Assembly (NCBI GenBank): GCA_049177145.1
Contig: CP185406.1
Location: 496,001-560,000, forward strand
DNA from: Hennigella sp049177145
GTDB taxonomy: Bacteria; Bacillota_I; Bacilli_A; Mycoplasmatales; Mycoplasmoidaceae
DNA length: 64,000 bases
Reading direction: 5' to 3'
The notes under the pieces are model-generated. The model saw only the letters and a list, made by a program, of their open reading frames with translations. It made no database searches and was not told the DNA's origin. Position 1 is the first letter of the stretch; each line of letters starts with the position of its first letter. A program made the translations under genes and the position numbers. Of this stretch, positions 51,782-61,835 are shown piece after piece.

Positions 51782-53917
51782 TTATGATACATATGAAATT
51801 GTTCAACTTTCTTTAAGGCCATGTCTTAGCTTAAATGATTTTTCTCATTCTGCTCTATCAAGTTCTCCTTCTTGTTCGCGTCTGAATAATTCACTTGAAA
51901 TATTAAATGATAGTATGATTGTGCCATTATCTACTACATTTCCTTCAAAAATATGATCATCTGCTTTAAACCAATCAGGAATATATGTTTGATCTTCAAC
52001 TTTTTCTTCAGGATTTACTATCTCATCGTAAGCTTTTAAATCTATTTCCTCAATTGATGGACTTTGTGGTCATGTATAACCATCAGCAAATGCATAATTT
52101 CCCACAGCATATAAATCATTATTAGGAAATACAATTTTTTTAAACTTACTACCATAAAAACAGAAATCACTAAGAGATGTTACATAATCAGGAATTGTAA
52201 ATGTATCAGTTGAATTCAATATAGTTATTGGAACTAAATGAAAAGCATAATCACCAATGCTTGTTAAATCGTAGCAACTAGCAAATATAACTGAAGGGGT
52301 TTCTACCACGATTTCATCTTCATAAAAGCCCTCATAATGCGAACATTCTTCAAATGCAGATTCGGGAATATTAGCCAAATGTGGAGTTATAAAAACAATT
52401 GGTCCACCTATTCCAGATTTCTTAAAACAATTATTTGGTAAATCTACAATGTTTTTATTGAAGATCAATCTTCTAGTTTCTTTTTGATCATTTAACTGTT
52501 TGTTAATATATGGGTGTTTAGCAAGCTCATTAAAAGCGTCGTTTTGTATTGATTTTATCTCTGGCGGTAAACGAACGACTTTGTAATTTTCTAGGTTTTC
52601 AACAGCATCATCTTTAATTTTAATTAGTGTTGTTTTATCTTCGCTCATTTCGTAATTTTCAAAAGGAATTACATCGTTATTTAAAAATGCTGCTCATTTG
52701 TCTGCAACCCCAATGGTTTTAAAGTCATTTAAATATTTTTCTTTATCATCATATATGCGGTCATTACCTATTCATAAATAACCACTTTGTCAAAATAAAT
52801 CACCAAAAATTTTAATTATGTGTTCAGGATCGGAGTTATATGATAACCACGACGGGAAGGAAGTATAACTCGAGATGTCGATTTCGATTAATTGAGTTAG
52901 TCCTTCAAACGCCCCCTCTTCAATTTTAGTTACAGAATTTGGTATCACAAGTCTATTTATATTTTTAAAATTAATTTTGCTAGTATTAGTAAATGCATTT
53001 TTGCTGACGCTAGTTACATAATCAGGTATTACTAATTGAGAGTAGGATTGAAATTTTATTGGGTGCGCGGCATCACTAAGTCCTGTTAATATGTAATCAA
53101 CACCATTATTGTTTGATGGAACTTCAACAATATTTAATCAATCTTCTGGAACAGTTTCGCCCTCGCCATCCACATAAGAGACTACACAGTTGATAAATTT
53201 GACTTCTTGTTCTTTACCGTATGAATTTATAAAATTTAAAATCAAACTAAAATTAAATGTTTGTGTTTCAAAAGTACTTAAATTTAAAAAAACAGGTACA
53301 ACAATATTGTATGGTTCTTCATAAGAAACTCTAAATTTATCATCCATCAAATAAATCAAGCCGGTGTCTTCATTTACCAATGAAACACTAATTTTGTTAG
53401 ATGTTGGTTTATTGCTGAAATAAAATTGAAAATCAAATTCATGTTTGTCCACTTGCTCTATGTACCTAGTCGCGATAGAAACCCTATCGGTATCTTCTTC
53501 TTCATAGAAGAAGTAAACATTGAAATTGTCCAATTTTTGTGTTATTGTTTGATCGCGTTCACTATATGTAAAATTTAAATCAAAATTAAACGACTTATTT
53601 TCTTGAACACTCCCATCAACAGTAAATTTCAAAACAAATTGATCATTTTGAATAGACACTATTTCACTATCAAGAGCTAGCAACGGAGAATCTAACCCTT
53701 CTATCTTTACTTCCATGGTTTCACAATATATTTGAGTTGTGGAGCCATAAATTTCAAAGGTATTTTCATATGTTGCAACATCTCTATTTTTTATTTCTAT
53801 GTTGTGATTTTTAATTTCGTGCTGTTCGCTAGAGCATGCAGAAAAAGTACCAATAAACAATGGCAATGGCAAGCATGACGATAGTAACGCTTTCTTTAAA
53901 AAACCACAATGTTTCAT
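51782..53917 (-). CDS. BspA-type leucine-rich-repeat lipoprotein
   Basis: A 711-residue lipoprotein (lipobox TFSAC, Cys28). Residues 30-260 are a strand-rich region without repeats; LRR_5 units occur near 275-340 (LVIPDYVTSVSKNAFTN, LVIPNSVTKIEEGAF) and 440-620 (PPEIKSIQNDAFNEL, DYVTSLSDFCFYGS). UGA codons split it into several pieces under the standard code. It starts one base after the stop of the small lipoprotein gene upstream, forming a two-gene unit. Confidence 0.85.
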
Positions 53918-53918
53918 A

Positions 53919-54593
53919 CTATTCTATAATATCTACTCCATCGAAAAAATGGGGAAAAATAGCCAAATACTTGATATTGTCCACTAGTATATCGAGCGTA
54001 ACTGGCGAATAACCTGAATGTCAATCAAAAGTATTCTTTTTAACAACCCTTCCTTGTCTAAATTCATATATATCAATAACCCAAAGCATGTAGTGTCAAA
54101 AATCTTCAGTAATAGAATAACCCAAGTCTGTGTATTCAATCCCTTCGGGTAAAAAAACCAACGTTTTCTTATTGTCATCAAATGAAATGAGTTCAGCTTT
54201 GTAAGGTAAATTTTTAATAGTCATGTAAAAAGTGCGATAACCATTTTGAATATTATCAACAAACATAGAAAATGATAATAAATCATTTTCTATTTTATCT
54301 ATTTTAGCGTAGTATTTTCATTTCGTATATGTGCCACCAGAAAACTCTTTTGACATAGTGTGAACGGTATCTTTTGCTAACATAACACCTTTGTTTGGTG
54401 TATTTTGATATTGATCTAAGGTTTTAGATAATTCTATGCTTGTTTCTTGATAAATTTTATAATCAGGCATATAAATCTCTCCGGTAAAATTTTCTCAAGA
54501 AAAAATAAGTGATTTTGTGTCATGGTTACAAGACACCACACAAGGAATTATGACTATATTTGGTATTAACAAAAAATTAACCTTACGGATCAT
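53919..54593 (-). CDS. small lipoprotein, function unknown
   Basis: A 224-residue lipoprotein: hydrophobic start MIRKVNFLLIPNIVIIPCVV, lipobox CVVSC (Cys22), then a strand-rich domain (GGTYTKWKYYAKIDKI, FYMTIKNLPYKAELISFDD). Three UGA codons are Trp, so no long frame is visible under the standard code. First gene of the minus-strand pair with the LRR lipoprotein. Not recognised. Confidence 0.75.
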
Positions 54594-54601
54594 ACAAAAT
54601 T

Positions 54602-54607
54602 ATTATA
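54602..54607 (-). promoter_or_regulatory. -10 box giving a near-leaderless mRNA
   Basis: TATAAT on the minus strand ends eight bases before the ATG at 54593; no Shine-Dalgarno. Confidence 0.5.
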
Positions 54608-54636
54608 CATTTTAATACTAACTTTATAAAAGAATA

Positions 54637-54642
54637 TATAAT
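54637..54642 (+). promoter_or_regulatory. -10 box (TATAAT) of the first large lipoprotein gene
   Basis: TATAAT 34 bases before the ATG at 54676. A G6 run at 54665-54670 occupies the ribosome-binding position. Confidence 0.5.
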
Positions 54643-54675
54643 ATAAGTGACCTAACATAATTGTGGGGGGTATTT

Positions 54676-57600
54676 ATGAAAAACAAACTTAGTATTAAAA
54701 ATAAAACTTTGATAAGTGCTTTATCGGTGTTATCAGCATCTTCTGCTATATGACCGGTTGTGTCTCTTTCTTCTTGCTCAAAAAGTAATTCTAGTAGCAA
54801 ATTACAAATTGGTCAAGATTTAGATAAAGAATATAACATCAATGAGTCGTCTTATATTGCTTTGAAAGAAAAATTCAAACAGGAATGAAAAAACAAAGTA
54901 ACAGCACATGATGATTGATCAGATGAGAAAAAAGCTAAAGAAATTGAGAATTTAAACTCTGATTTAGCAACTTTTGACAAGTCTTTTAATAACAAGAGTT
55001 ACAATTTAAGTTTTACATGAAAATCACAAGCAATTATTAATTTTGCTTTACAACACTATGGAATTAATATTTCCCGCGATAATCTTTCTGTTACTTGATC
55101 AGATATTTATAACGTGTATCAAGGATACGTTCAAACCTTTAAAGACTATATGAAAGCTAGCGGTTTGGAAGAACCAGAGATCAATTTAATCTTACAACAA
55201 GCTGACCAAGCTTATGATGATTTAATAAATGGAAAAATTGTTGATGGTGATAAACAATACCCTATTGGCCTTAAAGCAAAATATGCAGACCCTCTTGCGG
55301 CTTTGATTGAAGCAAAATCTGAACTTATTTCATGTTTTGCCCATGTCAATGACTCAATTGCCTTGCTTTCTGCAGTTAGCGGTTTAAAGAAATTTTTCCA
55401 AACATACAATGTTGTTTACCATCAAACAGATTCAAATTTATTTGACCAATTAGTTGATTCCGGAATTCTTTCAAAAGACAAAATTGGAACAGACCTATCT
55501 AGTCATATGATGGAGATATTTAAAATTACTGATACCTTACATCCAGACAGAGAAATTAAAACATTTGATGGAACTAAGTTTATACCAGGCTTTACAATTC
55601 GTCCTATATTGAAAGCAATCGAAACTAACAGGTTTACAAATAATTATGCAATTAAGATTGACTGACAATGTTTTAAGTCTGAATTTGCTGACGATCCAAA
55701 GGTAACGCCCGACAAATTGTCTGATATTACTGGACATTTGTATGATAATGCGGCAATGCCAAATTTTATTGATCCACAAATGGATGATTTTGATGCAATA
55801 GAATATATGAAAACAGCTTCAGTTCATCTTGTTTCATACTCTATTCCTTTATCTGCTGCTAAAGAAAAAGAAGCATTAGAATCAGCATATTTCACTGGAC
55901 AACCATTTAAATATGATCCAACTACAATATCTCAAGGAAGGATCAATCTTGGCTGATTTAGTGAATTGCCAGTAGGCCAAATACGCCATGGTTATGATGC
56001 TTTCTATCAAGGCAAGAAGATTGATGACCAACAAAATACAGGCTTTACACACTATAGAGTTAATTTTGCTTCATTAATTGATGCCGACATTGAATTTAAG
56101 TATGCTGAAGCAAACTCTAATTCTTTATCTGAACCATATAAAGTATCGGACTTTTTCGCATCAACAAATACTGGTGTTATAGACACTACTGAAAAGGCGG
56201 ATATGAAAAAAGCGCCGCTTATATTAGACACATTAGCTCACAATTGTACTATTTATTCTGATGCCTTAGTTAAAAATGACGACTGAGATAACCGTGAAGC
56301 ATACAATACCCTTCATGTGTTCTATAAAAACTCACAATATGCTCATCGCCTTGATGCTAATATTTATGATATAGGTGAATTTAATACTAGTGGGTTTGGT
56401 AACTCCGTTTCTTCTTATAAGTGGTTAACAAACCAATATAATCAACTTTACAATACTATATATAAATTGTCTAACAACGATTACGAAGAACGTTGAATGG
56501 CTGCTAAATCGATGTGCGTTGAGCAGTCAATTTTCCTTACTCTAACATCTGCTTTATCACTTTTATGTATTATTGCAGCCAGCATTTCAATATATAAAGT
56601 GGGTAAAAAACTTAAAGTTATAGTTTTTGTGGTAGATTTAATCCTAACCATAGCTATAGAAGGCATTGATATTTGAAGATATGCTCACTTCATGAAGCAT
56701 TATTATTTCAAGACTAAAAATATGTATGATGCAGCTGAAAAATTAAAAAATTCTGCTGAAACAAAGAACATAAAAGCATATTTGGAAGACCAAAAACAAT
56801 ATTTTGGAATAGTGAGAGCTGACGAAAATTATAAAATCCAAAAAGCTGATTTTGATGCTAATTATGACAAATATTTCAAAAACCTTGATCCAAAACAATT
56901 AAAAGAACGTATGGATGAATTTGCCAACATTCAAACAAGCGAATTGATGGTAGATTTCTTAAATAAAGTGGCTGAAGAAGGTCCAGCTGTTAAAACATAT
57001 GAAGAATATATGAAAGAATGAGAAGCTAATGGAAAATATCAATTAACTTCTGCATTATGTGGTCAGGCAAGTGGATGATTATGTTCTATACAATTAGCAT
57101 GAATGCTAGTTTGTGGCCTAATTGGCGGCAAAGATGAAGAATCTGAAGCAGTAAAAGATACAGCTGCTGAAGTGGCTGATCAAGATAAAGCAATTACCAA
57201 AGATTTATCAAGTCAAACTACAGGAAATTCACCAAATTCTAATGGTAACACATCTGTTGGTGAACTTTTCCAAAAAAACGAAAACAAAGTTGATGAAGGG
57301 GGCAACCCAATCATTAAACCAGAAGAAAGCGGTAATGCAGGACCTGAAGAAGCCCCACTTATTAATGAGCCTGAAGGCCTATTATCCCCAGCCGATGGAA
57401 TAAGACAAAATATTGAAGGTAAACCAGAGATTTCTGCAATGAATGATTACTACAAATCATTGATGAAGAAATACAACAAAAATAAGGATCTTAAAGGCTT
57501 AGTTTCAAAGGATGGAAAAACAGCAATTGATGCTAAATTTGAGCTTCAACAAATGGTTAATAAAGACTTGATGCCAAAAATCTATAAAGATAAAGATATT

Positions 57601-58116
57601 TTAAAAGAGTTAAGATATAAAATTGTTACTCGAAAAGGTGAAAAAGACGGAATATTTAGAATGTATTCTAGATATGACAATATATTTACAAGACTACTAA
57701 GAAAATTTGGTAGAGCTAGTGATGGTGTATATAATAGCACAAAAGAATTTTATAATGCATTAAAAGATTTGGCAACCGATAAAAACGTAAGCGAGTCTTT
57801 ACTTGAGGGTGCATTAAAAGGAATAGACAAATATATCAAAGATAACAAGGAAAAATGAGAAGCTTTATATGATTGGTCTTGTCCTATAGAGACTTTGTCA
57901 GACATGTACAAAGCAGGCAAAGAGAATGAAATAATAGAAACTCTAGACCAGTTATTTAGAAAGAGATTGTTTGACCCATATATTGGTGACAAGGTTGGCC
58001 AAGTTACTATGTATACAGCAGGTGAATGATTAGCTGATTTCTTCGATTCAATAATTAAAGGCGCTACTGACTCAATTCTTGATGTATTGCTTGGTGGTAT
58101 TAGAATTGTTGTATAG
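54676..58116 (+). CDS. large lipoprotein, tandem family copy 1
   Basis: A 1146-residue lipoprotein (signal peptide, lipobox SLSSC, Cys34). Domains: a helical ectodomain (40-600); two adjacent helices near 615-640 and 648-668; a charged helical segment with DFDANYDKYF; a third hydrophobic stretch near 795-815 (SGWLCSIQLAWMLVCGLIGG); a Gly/Pro/Asn/Glu-rich linker (about 820-910); and a C-terminal helical domain. A lipid-anchored N-terminus plus internal helices is unusual. Copies 2 and 3 follow in tandem. This copy is the most diverged, lacks the shared leader hairpin and has the same length as copy 2. Function unknown; surface antigen likely. Confidence 0.85.
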
Positions 58117-58147
58117 GCATGTGCTCTAGTGTGCAATTGTAAATAAT

Positions 58148-58176
58148 AAAAACATATATTTATATATGTTTTTATT
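58148..58176 (+). terminator. intrinsic terminator after copy 1
   Basis: AAAAACATATA / TATATGTTTTT arms and a T-rich tail, 30 bases after the stop. Confidence 0.8.
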
Positions 58177-58224
58177 TTTTATTTTTTTCACAAAATTAAA
58201 TTTTTATTTTTTTATTTATTTATA

Positions 58225-58230
58225 TATAAT
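58225..58230 (+). promoter_or_regulatory. -10 box (TATAAT) of copy 2
   Basis: TATAAT 53 bases before the ATG at 58283; expected start near 58237, just before the leader hairpin. Confidence 0.55.
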
Positions 58231-58243
58231 ATATGCGAAAAGA

Positions 58244-58267
58244 ACACATAGATGCAAAACTATGTGT
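58244..58267 (+). promoter_or_regulatory. 5' leader stem-loop of copy 2
   Basis: ACACATAG / CTATGTGT (8 bp) with loop ATGCAAAA, three bases before AAGGAG. The same stem occurs before copy 3. Confidence 0.7.
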
Positions 58268-58282
58268 CAAAAGGAGAATAAA

Positions 58283-61200
58283 ATGAAAAATAAACTTAGT
58301 ATGAAGAATAAGACCTTAATAGGTGCATTATCGGCATTAGCAACATCATCTGCTATATTTCCGGTTGTATCTTTATCGTCTTGTTCAAAAGATAATAAGA
58401 TTAACAAAGTAAGAATTGGTGATGATTTAGATAAAGAATATAACATCAACGCATCATCATACATTGCTTTGAAAGAAAAATTCAAACAAGAATGAAAAAA
58501 CAAAGTAACAGCACATGATGACTGAACTGATGAGCAAAAAGCTAGAGAAATTCAAAACTTAAACGTTGATTTAGATGCTTTTGATAAGTCTTTCAACAAT
58601 CAATCATTTGTTTTAAGTAACACATGAAAATCACAAGCAATTATTAATTTCGCTTTACAACACTATGGAATTAATATTTCTCGTGATAATCTTTCTGTTA
58701 CTTGATCAGATATTCGTAATATCTTTAATGGATATACTGAATCATTCAGGACTTACATGCGTGATTTCGAAGGAATGTCTGAACAAGAAATCGCATTAAT
58801 ACTCGCTCAAGCTGAAAACGCTTATAAAAATTTAATAGAAGGAAAAGTTACTGATGATGACGGCAATGAATGAGAAGTTGGTTTAAAAGCAAAATATGCA
58901 GATCCTCTTGCTGCACTAGTTCAAGCAAAATCAGAAATGATTGCTTGTTTTGCCCATGTAAATGATTCAATTGCATTGCTTTCTGGCGTTGCTAATTTAA
59001 AGAAATTCTTACAAACATACAACGTTGTTTATAGACAAACTAGCTCAAATGCATTTGATCAATTAGTAGATAGTGGTATTATCTCTCAAGATAAAATTGG
59101 TACCGATTTATCTGCTAATATGACAAAAATATTTAGAATCACTGATACTTTACATCCTGACAGAGAAATTAAGACATTTGATGGTACTAAGTTTATACCT
59201 GGTTATACAATTAAACCAGTATTAGAATCTGTAGAAACTAACAGATACACTAATACATATATTATAAACATTGATTGACAATGTTATAAATCTGAATTTG
59301 CTGATGACCCAAAAATGACTCCTGAAAGATTGGCAGGCATAACTGGTCACTTATATGATGATGCGAGAGTGCCAGATAAAGATAATCCAATTCCAGATGA
59401 TTTTGATGTAATAGAATATATGAATGCAGCAACTATACACGTTACTCCATATAATATTCCTTTAACTGCACAAGCAGAAAAAGAAGCATTACAATCTGCA
59501 TATTTTAATGGTCAACCATTTAAATATGATTCAACTACAGTATCTAAAGGAATGATTAACCTTGGATGATTTAGTGAATTAGAGGAAGGCAAGACACATC
59601 AAGGTTATGATGCTTTCTACCAAGGTAGAAAGATTGATGATCAAAACGACACTGGATTTACTCACTATAGAGTTAACTTCGCTTCATTAATTGATGCAGA
59701 TATTGAATTTAAATATGCTGAAGCAAACTCTAATGCACTCTCTGGACCGCTTAAAGTATCAGATTACTTATCAGCGTTAAATACTGGTGTTGTTGATACA
59801 ACTGTTGAACACGAAAAGAAGAATACACCTTTAATATTAGATGCATTGATTCACAATTGTACCGTTTATTCTGATGCGTTAGTTAAAAACGATGACTGAG
59901 ACAACCGTGAAGCTTACAACACACTTAATGTGTTCTATAGAAATTCACGATATGCACACGATGCTGAATCAGCAAGTATTCATACACTAGATACATTTAA
60001 TACAAGTGGATTTGGTAACTCCGAATCTTCTTATAAGTGGTTAACAAACCAATACAACAGACTTCTTAATACTGTTGAAAGATTATCAAACAACGATTAT
60101 AAAGAGCGTTGAATGGCTGCTAAATCAATGTGCGTTGAGCAATCTATTATGTTTACTATAACATCTGCTTTGGCCCTTTTATGTAGTGTAGCTGCCATTG
60201 TTTCTATAGTAAAGGTAGGAAAAAAAGTTAAAGCTATAGTATTCTGAGTTGATTTAATATTAACATTAGCTATTGAAGGTATTGATATTTGAAGATATTA
60301 TAACTTCATGCACAATTATTATTTCCCAACAAAGAATATGAATGATGCGGCAGAAAAACTAAGAAATTCTGATGAAACTAAGACATTAAAGAAGTATTTA
60401 AATGAACAAAAAGAATATTTTGGAATACTTAGAACTAATGATAAATTACAAATTTTAAAAGCTGATTTTGATGCTAACTATGACAAATATTTCTCAAACC
60501 TTGATCCAAGACAATTAAAAGAACGCATGGATGAATTTGCCAATATTAAGCACAGTAAGAAGATGATTGATTTCTTAGATAAGGTTGCTGAAGAAGGTCC
60601 TGCTGTTAAAACATATGAAGAATATATGAAAGAATGAGACAATAAAGGACATTATAATGCAGTTCAAGCAACATGTGGTGCGGTAAGCATGATACTATGC
60701 TCTGTACAAATGTGATGAATGATGGTTTGTGGACTAATTGGCGGCAACGACCCAGAAACTCAAGCAGTGACTGATACAACTGCTGAAGTAGCAAGCAAAG
60801 AAGCAAAAGTAGGTGAAGATTTAAGCAAAGGAACAGCAAATAATTCCCCAGTTGCAGAAGGCGATCAACCAGTTGGTGATCTATTGAATGAAAACCAAGG
60901 TGCTGTGAAAGGTGGCGAAGGTGCCGACCCAATTATTCGTCCAGAGGAAGGTGGTAATGCTGGTGGATTACCTGATAATCCAGAATTACAATCTCCAGAA
61001 AGTCCAACCACTATAAAAAGCGAAGCTAACGGTTGGGTTGAAGAAAACGGAAGGACAGATGCCTTGGCTGACTATGCTGATAAACTTGACCCCGAAGGCA
61101 AAGGATACGACCCTGTAAAAATTAACTCTAAATTATGGGATCGTGTTGAAGGAGATCTAGCACCAAAATTATTTAAAACGGGTAATAAGCATGACTTCTA

Positions 61201-61723
61201 TCATGTTTATTACGAGAGACTACGCGGTCGAGATGTGCCTTATGGACCATCATATAATAATCTTTTCAAAGATGTTAAGGAAAAGTTTCCTAACGAGTAT
61301 ATTGATCCTTTACCTCCAGCTTATAACAATGTAGGAGAGTTTTATGAGGGATTAAAAACACTAGGTGATAATGCTAAGACTAGCCAAACCTTATTTGAGG
61401 AAGCATTGAAAGGACTTGATAAATTTGTTGACTATGTAAAAACTTCAAGAAGATATGATGATATTGCAATGGAATATCCAGCCGAAACATTGTTTGCTAT
61501 GTATAAAGCAGGTAAGGAAGAGGACATTGTGACATTCTTAGACAAACTTATCCAAACAAAATTGGTGGAACCAGAAATTGGATCCTTAAGAGGTCAAATA
61601 ACTGCAGAAGAATCTGGTGAATTCTTCGTCGAGTTAATAGCTAATATATTTAGCCGAATATCAGAAACACTTATAAATGATGTATATAGAGTAGTTAAGA
61701 TTGTTGACAAGTACATCAAATAA
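58283..61723 (+). CDS. large lipoprotein, tandem family copy 2
   Basis: A 1146-residue lipoprotein (lipobox SLSSC, Cys34) colinear with copy 1 through the ectodomain, the paired helices (about 612-665) and the DFDANYDKYF segment. The third hydrophobic stretch, the acidic linker (EGDQPVGDLLNENQGAV...) and the C-terminal domain differ most from copy 1, although the EEALKGLDKF helix is kept. Strong AAGGAG, own promoter and leader hairpin. Its ectodomain shares a near-identical tract with copy 3. UGA codons are Trp throughout. Confidence 0.87.
58975..59768 (+). repeat. near-identical tract shared with copy 3
   Basis: Matches 62528-63321 at a constant offset of 3553 bases with a single substitution seen (AGC to AAC at about 59042/62595), whereas flanking parts of the two genes carry many differences. 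Confidence 0.8.
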
Positions 61724-61742
61724 ATACGCTTAATAATCAATT

Positions 61743-61769
61743 AAAAAACATATCTTTGATATGTTTTTT
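61743..61769 (+). terminator. intrinsic terminator after copy 2
   Basis: AAAAAACATATC / GATATGTTTTTT with a TTT loop; resembles the terminator after copy 1. Confidence 0.87.
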
Positions 61770-61777
61770 ATTTTATA

Positions 61778-61783
61778 TATAAT
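61778..61783 (+). promoter_or_regulatory. -10 box (TATAAT) of copy 3
   Basis: TATAAT 53 bases before the ATG at 61836, the same spacing as for copy 2. Confidence 0.55.
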
Positions 61784-61796
61784 ACAAGTGAAGAGA

Positions 61797-61820
61797 ACAC
61801 ATAGATGCGAAACTATGTGT
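61797..61820 (+). promoter_or_regulatory. 5' leader stem-loop of copy 3
   Basis: ACACATAG / CTATGTGT stem as in copy 2, with loop ATGCGAAA (one base different), three bases before AAGGAG. Confidence 0.7.
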
Positions 61821-61835
61821 CAAAAGGAGAATAAA

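Noticed and set aside
53984..54181. A 65-codon minus-strand frame under the standard code
   Set aside because: It is in another frame inside the 224-residue lipoprotein gene (53919-54593), whose code-4 frame shows a clear signal peptide and lipobox.
58166..58282. Longer starts of lipoprotein copies 2 and 3 through the leader hairpin
   Set aside because: The AAGGAG site and signal peptide fit the ATG at 58283 and 61836; copy 1 starts at the equivalent codon.
60606..60932. Leu/His/Gln-rich minus-strand frame
   Set aside because: It is the complement of the conserved linker part of lipoprotein copy 2; composition is that of an antisense shadow.
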